64,000 nt of DNA. Origin: AC-32 sp038236705 (lineage in GTDB: Bacteria > Actinomycetota > Thermoleophilia > Gaiellales > Gaiellaceae). Location: contig JBBRZN010000005.1 in NCBI GenBank assembly GCA_038236705.1, forward strand, positions 29,546 through 93,545, written 5' to 3'. A program made the position numbers and the translations under genes. How positions within the stretch are numbered: the stretch's first letter is position 1; each line of letters opens with the position of its first letter. The notes beneath the pieces are model-generated. The model saw only the letters and a list, made by a program, of their open reading frames with translations, made no database searches and had not been told where the DNA came from. This document shows positions 15,416-23,854 of this stretch, in pieces.

Positions 15416-18306
15416 GTCGGGCACGGGAAGCCGCCCTTCGGGTCGTGCTTGACGTCGCCCTCGCGGATGCGCACGACTGCGGTGCGCGCCCTCGCCTGCG
15501 CCCCCTCGACCTGGCCCCAGAACGCGTCCTCGTCCAGGTAGTCGTTCTTCTGGAACCCGGGCACACCGTCCTCGCGCAGCTCGGCGCGCAGGAGCCCGCG
15601 CGCCTTGCCGTCGCCGGCGAGAGCCCGGTAGACACCGCCCAGCGGCTCGATCCCGACCAGGTCGCGCAGGACGAGCATGTAGAGCGGGATCTGCAGCAGG
15701 TGGGCGCGCTCGATCTCCGCGGCCGAGTGCGCGGTCCGGCCCGACTTGTAATCCACGACGATCCCACGCGCGCCGAACGGGTCGCGGTCGATCCGGTCGA
15801 TCTTGCCCGAGACGGTGAAGCCGCCCAGATCGAGCCCGCGCTGGAGCTCCGGGGCCGAGCGCTCCGAGCCGAACGAGACCTCGAAGCGGCTCGGGACCAG
15901 CGGCGACTCGGACTCGGCCTCGCGGCGCACGAGCTCCTCGAGGTCGCGCGCGAGACCCTGCTCGAGCTCGCTGCGCTCGAGCTCCGGCACGTCCACGCGC
16001 ACGTGCGCCCGCACCGCCTCGGCCAGGCACTCGCGCAGGAAGACCAGCGCATCGTCGAGGTTCTCAGGCTGCACGCGCTCGGCTCCCGTGCGCTTGGGCA
16101 GGCCCCTGAAGAACGAGAACAGCGCCTGGTGGGCGACGGTGCCGCGGAGGCGCGCGTCCACCTCGGCGTCGATGCTCCGCGGCGAGACGACGCGCTCGAA
16201 GAGCCACATCGAGGAGCAGTCGGCGAAGCGCTCGAGGTCGGTGACGGAGAAGCTCGCCTTCTGGCGCAGCTCCTCGAGCACGGCCGGATGCATCAGGCGG
16301 GTCGGGCGGTCGAACGCGCCCAGCGCCCGCTCCAGCCGCCGCTCCCAGCCGTTCGCGCGCGCGAGCGCGGTTGCGGGCAGGCGTTCGGAAGAGGCCAGCG
16401 ATGCCAGCGCGCGCAGGCGTTCGCGCTCGCTCGGCGCCACCTCGAGCTGCCAGGTCAGCGCCGCGAGCGGGCGTCGCCGCGTCCAGCGCTCGACCTCGTC
16501 GACGGCGAAGAGGTCGTGCGCCTCGTCCCAGAACGGGCTCGGCTCGCGCGGCGAGCCCTCGTCGCTCGCGGCCTCGCGGACGAGGTAAAGCCGGCGCGTC
16601 GGGCGGGTGCAGGCCGTGTAGAAGAGGTAGCGGTCGCGCGAGACCGGGTCGGTGCGCAGGAGCCGGCCGGAGCGGGACGAGCGCTCGAGCTCCGCCTTCT
16701 TCTCCTCGTCGAGGAAGGGTGAGCCCTGCGCGCGGCGCGGCAGGTGGCCCTCCTCCAGGCCGAGCACGAAGACGACCTCGAACCGGCGGGTGCGGGCGCG
16801 GAGCAGGTCGAGCACGGCCACGCGCCCCGCCTCGCCCGCGCTCGCGAGGCGGACGGGAGCATCGTCGAGCAGCGCGAAAGCCTCCTCCCGTGTCACCTCG
16901 CCGCCGAGGTCGCGCCAGCCTTCGAGCTCGGCGACGAGCCTCGCCACCTTCTCGTGGGCACGCAGGTCGAGCAGAGCGGGCTCGCCGGTCGGCGGCGACT
17001 CGAGCCCGTGGGCCGCCCGCGCCATCGCGCGCGCGAGCTCCTTGACCGCCGCGAGCGGGTCGCCGGCGCTGCGCACGGCCTCGAGGTGCGGCAGCGGCTG
17101 CCCGCGGAGCTTGGCGACCTCCTCCTCGACGCGCGCGGCGAGGGTGACCCCGCGACCGCGCAGCCGGCCTTCCAGGAAGTCCACGTGGTGGCGCGCGAGC
17201 CCCGAGTACGGGGAGCGCAGGAAGGCGAACAGGTCTCGCCGCTCGCCGTCCAGCCACGCGTAGCGCAGCAGCGCGAGCAGCGCCTGGCCGAACGGCGTCT
17301 GGCCGAGGCGCAGGCGTCCCTCGAGCGCGTAGGGGACGCCGAGGGTCGTGAAGGCCGTATCGAGCGGCGCGCGCCAGCGCTCGAGCGAGGGGCAGACGAT
17401 CGCGATCTCGCCGGCCCCGGTGCCGGAGCGCAGAAGCGCGAGCACCTCCTCGGCGACGAGCTCCAGGGTTCCGCGCAGGCCCGCGCCTTCGAGGAAGCGG
17501 ATCGACCCGTCGAGCTCGGGGTCTGCGCTGCGCGCCCCAGATCCACGGAAGAGCGCGCGCTCGAGGTGCGCGAGCGGCGCTGTGCGGGCGCCGGGGTTCG
17601 GGGGCAGCTCCTCGCGGTTCACGGCGAGGGCGTTCAGGTCGTCGGAGGTGCGCGAGAGCGACGCGAAGGCAGCGCGGCCGGGCTCGTAGGGCAGCGACAC
17701 GGTCACCTCCGCCCGGGCGGCCAGCGCCTCCAGCAGTGTCCACTCGGCGCCGGTCAGATCCTCGAAGCCGTAGGCGAAGACGGGCCTCGGGCTCCAGGCG
17801 TCGAGGTCACCGCCCACGCGCTCGGCCGCATGGCGCCGCTCGAGCTCGCGGTCCCAGATGCCGAGGCGATCGAGCTCGGCGCGGTAGGCGGCGTAGAGCT
17901 GGGCCAGCTCGCCCTCGAGCTCACCGGGCTCGAGCAGGGCGGACTCGAGCTCGGCGACGGTCGTCCCGAGCGCGTCGGCAAAGCCGCCGAAGCGGGCAGA
18001 GCGTCCCAGGTCGCCGGACGCGCGCGCAACCAGCCGCCGCAGCAGCAGCGAACGCTGAGCCTCGGTCACCACGGGACGATGCGCACCGTTTCCCCTGGCG
18101 ATCCGCTCGAAGAGGTCGTCGAAGGTGCCGATCGAGCCGCCGACCAGCGCCCCTGTTCGAGTCAGCAGCTCGCGCTCGGCCCGATCGACGTCCGGCCGGT
18201 TCGGCACGATCAGGATTGGGTCGGACTCGAGCGAGCCGAGATACCGGTCGAGCAGGAGCGCGACCTTCCCCGCGTTCGCAGGCCCTGCGAGCAGGCTGAG
18301 AGGCAC
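15373..18306 (-). CDS. AddB-like PD-(D/E)XK nuclease with iron-sulfur cysteines
   Basis: 977 residues. The N-terminus has a loop GPANAGKV (8-14 plus V) where the usual Ser/Thr of Walker A is Val, so ATP use is doubtful, as in AddB. A RecB-type nuclease lies near the end: GKIDRIDRD with Asp837, then VVDYKSG with Asp852 and Lys854. Cys697, 962, 966 and 972 are placed like the four cysteines that staple a 4Fe-4S cluster around the AddB nuclease domain. The start is GTG 18306, with TAGGAT 6 nt upstream. First gene of a likely addB-addA-nth operon. Confidence 0.9.
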   Translation of the reverse strand: MPLSLLAGPANAGKVALLLDRYLGSLESDPILIVPNRPDVDRAERELLTRTGALVGGSIGTFDDLFERIARGNGAHRPVVTEAQRSLLLRRLVARASGDLGRSARFGGFADALGTTVAELESALLEPGELEGELAQLYAAYRAELDRLGIWDRELERRHAAERVGGDLDAWSPRPVFAYGFEDLTGAEWTLLEALAARAEVTVSLPYEPGRAAFASLSRTSDDLNALAVNREELPPNPGARTAPLAHLERALFRGSGARSADPELDGSIRFLEGAGLRGTLELVAEEVLALLRSGTGAGEIAIVCPSLERWRAPLDTAFTTLGVPYALEGRLRLGQTPFGQALLALLRYAWLDGERRDLFAFLRSPYSGLARHHVDFLEGRLRGRGVTLAARVEEEVAKLRGQPLPHLEAVRSAGDPLAAVKELARAMARAAHGLESPPTGEPALLDLRAHEKVARLVAELEGWRDLGGEVTREEAFALLDDAPVRLASAGEAGRVAVLDLLRARTRRFEVVFVLGLEEGHLPRRAQGSPFLDEEKKAELERSSRSGRLLRTDPVSRDRYLFYTACTRPTRRLYLVREAASDEGSPREPSPFWDEAHDLFAVDEVERWTRRRPLAALTWQLEVAPSERERLRALASLASSERLPATALARANGWERRLERALGAFDRPTRLMHPAVLEELRQKASFSVTDLERFADCSSMWLFERVVSPRSIDAEVDARLRGTVAHQALFSFFRGLPKRTGAERVQPENLDDALVFLRECLAEAVRAHVRVDVPELERSELEQGLARDLEELVRREAESESPLVPSRFEVSFGSERSAPELQRGLDLGGFTVSGKIDRIDRDPFGARGIVVDYKSGRTAHSAAEIERAHLLQIPLYMLVLRDLVGIEPLGGVYRALAGDGKARGLLRAELREDGVPGFQKNDYLDEDAFWGQVEGAQARARTAVVRIREGDVKHDPKGGFPCPTWCSLWTMCRVKRS

Positions 18307-18312
18307 CGGCCC

Positions 18313-18318
18313 ATCCTA
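18313..18318 (-). promoter_or_regulatory. -10 element for the AddB-like gene, leaderless
   Basis: TAGGAT on the minus strand ends 6 nt before GTG 18306. Confidence 0.5.
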
Positions 18319-18347
18319 GCCCTGGGGCCTGACGGTTCCGGCCCCGC

Positions 18348-18376
18348 AAAAACAGCGGGGCGGGTTCCCCCGCCCC
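18348..18376 (-). terminator. Intrinsic terminator after the small zinc-ribbon gene
   Basis: On the minus strand GGGGCGGG-GGAA-CCCGCCCC is followed by GCTG and five T. It separates the zinc-ribbon gene from the AddB-like gene. Confidence 0.7.
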
Positions 18377-18384
18377 TCGTCGCG

Positions 18385-18582
18385 TTAGGCCGTCGCGGAC
18401 TTGGGTCGCCGGCCTCGCCGGGCGACGACGTTTCCGGGCATTTCCGCGGCACAGTTGTCGCAAAGATCTGCCTGCTTGGAACCGCGGCGGGCGTCGGAGA
18501 AGTTCAGGCGCATGGTCGCGCCTTTCCCCTCGCCCACTTCCCTGTTGCAGTTGTCGCAGACGAGCACAGTCTTGCGCGCCAA
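18385..18582 (-). CDS. Small double-CxxC protein
   Basis: 65 residues with two CDNC knuckles (VCDNCNREV at 8-16, LCDNCAAEM at 40-48) and a basic tail (RRGRRPKS). It is probably a small zinc-ribbon, possibly nucleic-acid-binding, protein; the function is unknown. The start is TTG 18582, decided by a strong GAGGAGG Shine-Dalgarno ending about 5 nt upstream. It is monocistronic, bounded downstream by a terminator. Confidence 0.8.
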   Translation of the reverse strand: MARKTVLVCDNCNREVGEGKGATMRLNFSDARRGSKQADLCDNCAAEMPGNVVARRGRRPKSATA

Positions 18583-18641
18583 GTCTTCCTCCTCTTTTTC
18601 GAATAGATTGCGCCCAGCGTAACCGAAAGAGCGTGTAAATC

Positions 18642-19658
18642 CTACGCTGCCTGGCGCGCGCGGCGAATCCTCCAGGAACGCAACAAGCTGAGCAGAGCCT
18701 GCTCTTCCAGATCGAGGCCCATATCCCGAGCACCGACGACGCGTAAATGCCGCGGGCGAAAATCATCCACCGTTCGGCCGTCGAGATACTGCTCGACAAC
18801 CGCCGGGCTGACGTATGAGGCCCGCGCAACTGCAGGCGTGTTTCCGAGCTGCTCGCCGACCGTGCGCATGACCGCGGCCACTGCGCGCTTTTGCTCGGTC
18901 TGCGTCTCCGCCGTCTCCCGCTCGGCGAGCGCGACCGCGGCGAGCAGCGTGCCGCCCCAGGTGCGGAAATCCTTGGCGGTGAAATCCTCGCCCATGTGCT
19001 CTCGGATGTAGTCGTTCAGCCTGCGCGCGCTCAGGCCGACGAGCTCGCCGTTGTGGCGGTACCGGAAGAGGCTACGCCCGCCGGGCGCGGCCAGCAGCTC
19101 CTTCATCGCGGCAGCGAGCTCGGAGTCGATCAGTGCCGTGTGCACGAGGATCCGATGCTTGGCGCGGAAGCGAAAGGCGATCCGGCTGCCGCGAACGCGC
19201 ACGTGGCCCTTGCGCAAAGTCGTGATCCCGAAGGTGCGGAACCTCCTCGCGTACCGCTCGTCTCCGACCCGGAACCAGCCGAGGTTGATCAGCCGCACGG
19301 CCACCGCGGCCGTCCACTCGAAGCTGAGCGGCTCCTGCTCGATGTGCTCGGCCATCGCGGCCCGCAGCTCGGGGAGCTTCTCCGCGAAGCTGATCAGCTT
19401 GTCGAACTTCGCCTGCTCCTGGCGCGCGCGGAAGTCCGGGTGGTAGAGGTACTGCCGCCGGCCGGCCTTGTCGACGCCGGTCGCCTGGAGCTTCGCGCCC
19501 GCGCGCGGCGAGATCCAGACGTCGCTCCACGCCGGGGGAATCGCCAGGGAGGCGATCCGGGCGAGGGCGTCCTCGGTCGCGATCCGCCGCCCGCGCGGGT
19601 CCTCGTAGCGGAATCGTCCGCGCGAGCCGAGCCGCTTCCACCCTCCCTTCCGAGCCAT
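18642..19658 (-). CDS. DNA topoisomerase IB
   Basis: 338 residues, full length for bacterial/poxvirus-type topoisomerase I. It relaxes both supercoil signs through a 3'-phosphotyrosine. Catalytic residues are visible: Arg135 in VGDERYARR, Lys150 in TLRKGHV, Arg232 in DFRTWGG and the nucleophile Tyr282 in ARASYVSP. The N-terminal domain holds IPPAWSDVWISPRAGAKLQA. It is divergent from the isocitrate dehydrogenase-like gene. Such enzymes are widespread in soil actinobacteria, often beside DNA repair genes as here. Confidence 0.93.
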   Translation of the reverse strand: MARKGGWKRLGSRGRFRYEDPRGRRIATEDALARIASLAIPPAWSDVWISPRAGAKLQATGVDKAGRRQYLYHPDFRARQEQAKFDKLISFAEKLPELRAAMAEHIEQEPLSFEWTAAVAVRLINLGWFRVGDERYARRFRTFGITTLRKGHVRVRGSRIAFRFRAKHRILVHTALIDSELAAAMKELLAAPGGRSLFRYRHNGELVGLSARRLNDYIREHMGEDFTAKDFRTWGGTLLAAVALAERETAETQTEQKRAVAAVMRTVGEQLGNTPAVARASYVSPAVVEQYLDGRTVDDFRPRHLRVVGARDMGLDLEEQALLSLLRSWRIRRARQAA

Positions 19659-19710
19659 AGAGTTTCCGGTGTAGCCGCGGGCGCGCGGTCCTAATCCACG
19701 GAGGAGGCTG

Positions 19711-20769
19711 ATGGCAGGGAAGACGATCGTGGTCCTGGAGGGCGACGAGACCGGGCAGGAGCTGCTCGAGGAGGCGCTGCGGGTGCTGGCGCCCGAGGTG
19801 ACCGCGCTCGAGTTGAGCTTCCCGCGCTATGACCTCTCGCTCGAGTCGCGCCGCGCGACGAAGAACGCGATCGTGCACGAGACTGCGGCTGCGGTCCGGG
19901 AAGCGGGGCTCGGCCTGAAGGCGGCAACGGTCACGCCCGAGGGCGCGGACGACGTGGGCTCGCCGAACCGGATCCTGCGCGAGGAGATCGGTGGCCGCGT
20001 GATCGTGCGCACCGGCCGCCGGATCCCGGGGATCGTCCCTTTCGGCGGCGCGCACGCGCCGATCTCCGTCGTGCGCATGGCGGTGGGCGACGCCTACGGC
20101 GCAAAGGAGTGGCGCGAGGGCGAAGGCGAGGACGAGGCCGCGTTCCGGACGGAGCGGATCGAACGACGAATCTGCCGCTCGGTCGCCGAGTTCGCGTTCC
20201 GCCTGGCCGAGGACACCGACGCGAAGGTCTTCGGGGGCCCCAAGTACACGGTCAGCCCTGTCTACGAGGGGATGCTCAAGGAGGAGATGGACGCCGCCGC
20301 GGGCCGGCACCCCGAGGTGCCGTACGAGCCGCAGTTGATTGACGCCACCTTTGCGTTGCTCATCGGCTCGAGCGGCGACCCGCTCGTGATCCCGGCGCTG
20401 AACCGCGACGGCGACATCCTCTCCGACCTCGTTCTGCCGCTGTTCGGCTCGATTGCGGGCTCGGAGTCCCTGGTCGTCGGCTTTGGCGACGACTACGTGC
20501 CGACCGTGGTGCTGGCGGAGGCCGCCCACGGCACGGCGCCGTCGCTGAAAGGGAAGAACGTGGCAAACCCGATGGCGATGATCCTCGCCGGCGCAGCGGT
20601 GCTCGCCTACGCCGGCGAGGAGGCTCAGCGGGTCGCCCGGGCGATCCGCGAGGCGTGTCTCGAAGCCGTCGCCGACGGTGTGCGCACCGCCGACCTGGGC
20701 GGCGACGCGGGCACGCGCGAGTTCACCGACGAGGTCGTCCGCCGTACACGCTCGAAGCTCCAGCCCTAG
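19711..20769 (+). CDS. Isocitrate/isopropylmalate dehydrogenase family protein
   Basis: 352 residues, start ATG 19711 with a GGAGGAGG Shine-Dalgarno. A beta-decarboxylating dehydrogenase. ILSDLVLPLFGSIAG holds the metal-binding aspartates and AEAAHGTAPSLKGKNVANP the cofactor loop; the isocitrate-type segment LKAATVTPEG and SPNRILREEIGG lie near the middle. The second segment resembles eukaryotic-type NADP-isocitrate dehydrogenase (LKxATxTP...SPNxxxRxxxGG) more than the NAD 3-isopropylmalate enzyme, so isocitrate is the more likely substrate, consistent with aconitase 12 kb away. Cofactor preference is not assignable by eye. Confidence 0.85.
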   Translation: MAGKTIVVLEGDETGQELLEEALRVLAPEVTALELSFPRYDLSLESRRATKNAIVHETAAAVREAGLGLKAATVTPEGADDVGSPNRILREEIGGRVIVRTGRRIPGIVPFGGAHAPISVVRMAVGDAYGAKEWREGEGEDEAAFRTERIERRICRSVAEFAFRLAEDTDAKVFGGPKYTVSPVYEGMLKEEMDAAAGRHPEVPYEPQLIDATFALLIGSSGDPLVIPALNRDGDILSDLVLPLFGSIAGSESLVVGFGDDYVPTVVLAEAAHGTAPSLKGKNVANPMAMILAGAAVLAYAGEEAQRVARAIREACLEAVADGVRTADLGGDAGTREFTDEVVRRTRSKLQP

Positions 20770-20775
20770 GGCGTG

Positions 20776-20803
20776 GAGCCGAGGGCGACCAGGCCCCCGG
20801 CTC
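20776..20803. terminator. Bidirectional hairpin between convergent genes
   Basis: GAGCCG and CGGCTC form the base of a GC-rich stem between the isocitrate dehydrogenase-like gene and the ferritin-like operon. There is no T-run. Confidence 0.45.
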
Positions 20804-20818
20804 GGTCGGGAGGAGAAG

Positions 20819-21442
20819 CTAGGCCTTGATCAGCGGCTTCACCTTCGGCAGCACCTGGGCCTTGGTCAGGGCCTGGTCGAATGCCGTCGGGGCGGGAAGC
20901 ACGCCGTTCGCGAGGCGAATCGCCGCGGCGTGCCGGGCCTCGACCTGAACGATCGAGCCGGCGGCCGCCAGCACCGCCTTGGACGTGATTGCCGGAGCGG
21001 CGCCGTTGTAGGCCCCGACGCCGGTGTCCTCCAACACCTGCGCAAGCTTGAGGAAGCTCGCCTGATTCGTGATCGGGAACGAGAAGGCCGGCTTGGCGAC
21101 CGGCTTGCCTCCGAGCTTCCGGATCGTCTGGATGAGCGCACCTACGTGCGCGGCCTCATGGGCACCCAACAGCGTCGCGAGCCGCTTCGTCTTGCTGTCG
21201 AGTTTGAGCGTGAGGGCCTTCTGGTAGAAGGCAGCCTCGAGGTACTCGAGCGTCAGAGCGAAGTTGAGCACGGCGACATCGCCGCCACCGGAGGCTGCAA
21301 GCGCCTCGGTGACGAACGGCCCGATCGCCAGGGCTCCATAGACGGAACCGGTGACGAGGGCGCCCTTGACGATGAACGCGCTGCGGGTGAGGCCTTCGAT
21401 CTCGATTGCGGCCGGGTCGGCCGCGGTGGTGATATCGGTCAT
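20819..21442 (-). CDS. Ferritin-like domain protein 3 of the tat operon
   Basis: 207 residues, PF13668-type. After an N-terminal segment with LTRSAFIVKGALVTGSVYG, a single-Arg Tat-like motif plus hydrophobic stretch (about 18-48), comes the four-helix core: NFALTLEYLEAAFYQ, LGAHEAAHVGAL and QVEARHAAAIR supply the Glu/His set expected for a di-iron ferritin-like site. There is no lipobox. It is the last gene of a five-gene operon, 27 bp after ferritin-like protein 2, with an AAGGAGA Shine-Dalgarno. The physiological role of this family is not known. Confidence 0.88.
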   Translation of the reverse strand: MTDITTAADPAAIEIEGLTRSAFIVKGALVTGSVYGALAIGPFVTEALAASGGGDVAVLNFALTLEYLEAAFYQKALTLKLDSKTKRLATLLGAHEAAHVGALIQTIRKLGGKPVAKPAFSFPITNQASFLKLAQVLEDTGVGAYNGAAPAITSKAVLAAAGSIVQVEARHAAAIRLANGVLPAPTAFDQALTKAQVLPKVKPLIKA

Positions 21443-21469
21443 GGTGATTCTCCTTTCGGTGCGGTCGAC

Positions 21470-22138
21470 CTAGCTGACGATGAAGGGCTTGACCTTGGGC
21501 AGGACCTCGGCCATCGAGGCGGGCTTGGAGAAGGCGCCGTCGGGGGTCGGGGACTTGCCGAGCAAGACGTTGAGCGCGGAGGCGTGACGGGCCTCGACCG
21601 TGTGGATCGAAAGCGCCGCCGCGAGGATCTCCTTGCTCTTGATCCGGCCGGCCTGACCAAGGTAGGCGGAGGCGCCGAGGTTCTCGACGGTCGCCGCCAG
21701 ACTGAGCACGCTCTGGGCGCTCTTCAGTGGGAACTTGGTGGCTGGCTTCGGCGCAGGCTTGCCGCCGAGCTTCTGGACGGTGGACTTGAGCGCTGCGACA
21801 TGAGCGGCCTCGTGCGCGCCGATCACCTTGATCAGCTCGAGCGAGGCGCCCTTGAAGAGGCCACTCGCGATCACCTTGTTGTAGAAGTCGGACTCGAGGT
21901 ACTCGAGCGTCAGCGCGTAGTTGACGATCGCGATGTCACCCGACTCCTTGGCCATCGCCCCGGTGGTCGCGGCGGTCGTGCCCGCACCGGTCTTGGAGTT
22001 ACCGCAGGCGCTAAGGAAGAGCGCGAAAGCACTCGCTCCGGCAGCTCCGCCGCCCATCTTCTTCAGGAAGTCCTTTCGTGACCCCGGATCGCGCGCGAGT
22101 AGCTCGAGCGCTCCCGGAGACTGTGTCGTCTCGGACAT
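21470..22138 (-). CDS. Ferritin-like lipoprotein 2 of the tat operon
   Basis: 222 residues. The N-terminus has GSRKDFLKKMGGGAAGASAF, a Tat-like motif with Arg-Lys instead of Arg-Arg, then a lipobox LSAC with Cys at about 45. A Gly/Ala/Thr linker follows, then the ferritin-like core NYALTLEYLESDFYN, IGAHEAAHVAAL and TVEARHASAL. It is predicted to be a lipid-anchored protein on the outer face of the membrane. A strong AAGGAGG ribosome site lies 5 nt from ATG 22138, 18 bp after the tatC stop. Confidence 0.9.
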   Translation of the reverse strand: MSETTQSPGALELLARDPGSRKDFLKKMGGGAAGASAFALFLSACGNSKTGAGTTAATTGAMAKESGDIAIVNYALTLEYLESDFYNKVIASGLFKGASLELIKVIGAHEAAHVAALKSTVQKLGGKPAPKPATKFPLKSAQSVLSLAATVENLGASAYLGQAGRIKSKEILAAALSIHTVEARHASALNVLLGKSPTPDGAFSKPASMAEVLPKVKPFIVS

Positions 22139-22156
22139 GTGTCCTCCTTGGTTGGT

Positions 22157-22918
22157 CTAGGTGGGTGCAGGCGCGGTCGAGAGGCTGCGCCACCGGCGCT
22201 CGAAGAAGACCGAGAGCCAGATCGACGATTCGTACAGGACGAGCAGCGGCACCATCTCGAACGCGGTCGTGACCGGATCGACTCCGGGCAGGGCCACGGC
22301 CAGGGCCGTCACGGCGACGTAGCCGATCCGGCGGTTGCGCCGCAGCTTCGCCGAGCTGGTGACGCCGAGCCGCACGAGCCCGAGGATGAAGATCGGCAAC
22401 TCGAAGACGAGCCCGACCGACAGCAGCACGAGCAGCGCGAACGAGTAGTAGCTGCTTGCCCGCACCTGGATGTCGTAGAGGTTGGAGTCGTAATTCGTCA
22501 GGAAGTGCACGGCCGCGGGGAGGGCGAGGCGGTACGCGAACACGACTCCACCCGCGAACAACACGGTCGAGACCACGACGAACCACCCCACGACGCGCTG
22601 GGTTCCTGCCTCCACCGCGGGAGCGAAGAAGCTCCACGCCTGCCACAGGAGCACCGGCAGCGCAAGCGCGAAACCCGCGTACAGGCTGACCTTGATCGAG
22701 GTCATGAACGGCTCGGTCACGCCGAGGGTGATCGGGTGCCGGCGGCCGGCGGGAAGCGCCTCGTTGAGGAGGCCGATCAGCCTCGCATGGAAGGCGTAGC
22801 CGATGGCGAAGCCGGCACTGAGCGCTCCCAGCGAGACGAAAAGACGCGCGCGGAGCTCGCCGAGATGATCGACGAGCTCCGCAGGCTCGGAGTGAGCGAG
22901 CCGGCGCGGGAGCTTCAT
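22157..22918 (-). CDS. tatC: Sec-independent translocase TatC
   Basis: 253 residues with six predicted membrane helices. The N-terminal LVDHLGELRARL segment is the signal-peptide-binding motif of TatC (usually HLxELRxR), followed by PFMTSIKVSLYAG, also diagnostic. It forms the receptor complex for folded substrates with twin-arginine signals. The start overlaps the tatA stop by 4 bp (ATGA), so the two are translationally coupled. No tatB is present, as in the minimal TatAC systems of many Gram-positive bacteria. Confidence 0.96.
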   Translation of the reverse strand: MKLPRRLAHSEPAELVDHLGELRARLFVSLGALSAGFAIGYAFHARLIGLLNEALPAGRRHPITLGVTEPFMTSIKVSLYAGFALALPVLLWQAWSFFAPAVEAGTQRVVGWFVVVSTVLFAGGVVFAYRLALPAAVHFLTNYDSNLYDIQVRASSYYSFALLVLLSVGLVFELPIFILGLVRLGVTSSAKLRRNRRIGYVAVTALAVALPGVDPVTTAFEMVPLLVLYESSIWLSVFFERRWRSLSTAPAPT

Positions 22919-23124
22919 GCTGCGCGCTCCTGCCGCGGCTCCTCCAGCTCGACGGGCGGCTCGAAGCGCGACTCGTCCGCGTCATTGCCGGTGATCGAGC
23001 TCTTGAACTCACGGAAGCCGCGGCCCATCGAGCGGCCCATCTCCGGCAGGCGCTTGGGCCCGAAGACGAGCAGGACGACGAGGCCGAGGAGAAGCAGTTC
23101 GGGGATTCCGACGAAACCTGGCAT
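22915..23124 (-). CDS. tatA: Sec-independent translocase TatA
   Basis: 69 residues: a membrane helix (IPELLLLGLVVLLVFG), the FGPKRLPEMGRSMGRGFREFK hinge and amphipathic helix (shown here in overlapping parts), then an acidic tail. TatA forms the translocation pore in the cytoplasmic membrane. An AAAGG ribosome site lies upstream of ATG 23124. It lies 61 bp after ferritin-like protein 1 and overlaps tatC. Confidence 0.95.
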   Translation of the reverse strand: MPGFVGIPELLLLGLVVLLVFGPKRLPEMGRSMGRGFREFKSSITGNDADESRFEPPVELEEPRQERAA

Positions 23125-23185
23125 GTGAGACCTTTCGGTTGGACGCGGTTGGGGCGGCCGGCCAGGGCCGCCCCTCCCACGCGGA

Positions 23186-23854
23186 CTACTTGACGATGAA
23201 TCCCGTCGCCGTCACCGCGGCGAGGATCTGACGCTTGGTGCGCGCCCCTTCGAAGGCCTTCGGCGCGGGGCTCGGAGCGTTGCCACTGCCGATGATGTCC
23301 CTGATCCAGGAGGCGTGACGTGCCTCGACGGGCAGGATCGAACCGGCCGCCTTGAGGACGGTCTTGTTGCGGATGTTTCCGACCTGGCCGAGGTAGGCGG
23401 CGACGCCGGTGTCCTCCAGCGTCTTGGCGGTCGCCTGGAACTTGGCTTGGTTGCCGGTCGTGTCGCGGAAGTTGAACCGCGGCTTCTTGACGGCCTTGGC
23501 GCCAAGGGTGCCCTTGAGGAACGCGACGTGCGTGCGCTCATGGGCGGCAACGACCTTGGCGAAGTTCGCCGTCTCGCCGCTGAGCTTGCCCTTGCCGACG
23601 GCCTCGGCGTAGAACGCCGCCTCGAGGTACTCCAGCGTCAGCGCGAAATTGAGGATCGCGATGTCGCTGGCTGGGACCCCTGCGCTGGCGATCGCCGGGA
23701 TAGCGCCGAGAAGCGCGCTGCCGCCGATGATCGTGCCGGCTCCGAGGCCTGCTCTGCGGAGGAAACCCGCACGGGTGTTTCCGTCGACGCTCTCGGCGCC
23801 CTCACGGATTGCACCGTCTGTGTCGAGCTCCTCCAGCGGAGGTAGGTAGTTCAT
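23186..23854 (-). CDS. Ferritin-like domain protein 1 of the tat operon
   Basis: 222 residues and the first gene of the operon. A 27-residue leader precedes NTRAGFLRRAGLGAGTIIGG, a Tat-like motif where the twin Arg is Arg-Ala, and an h-region ending at AIASAG. The core has NFALTLEYLEAAFYA, AAHERTHVAFL and PVEARHASWIRD, the PF13668 pattern of Glu and His ligands. GAGAGGGG lies upstream of ATG 23854. The long pre-motif segment is unusual for a signal peptide but common in this family. Function is unknown; desiccation or oxidative stress is only a guess. Confidence 0.88.
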   Translation of the reverse strand: MNYLPPLEELDTDGAIREGAESVDGNTRAGFLRRAGLGAGTIIGGSALLGAIPAIASAGVPASDIAILNFALTLEYLEAAFYAEAVGKGKLSGETANFAKVVAAHERTHVAFLKGTLGAKAVKKPRFNFRDTTGNQAKFQATAKTLEDTGVAAYLGQVGNIRNKTVLKAAGSILPVEARHASWIRDIIGSGNAPSPAPKAFEGARTKRQILAAVTATGFIVK

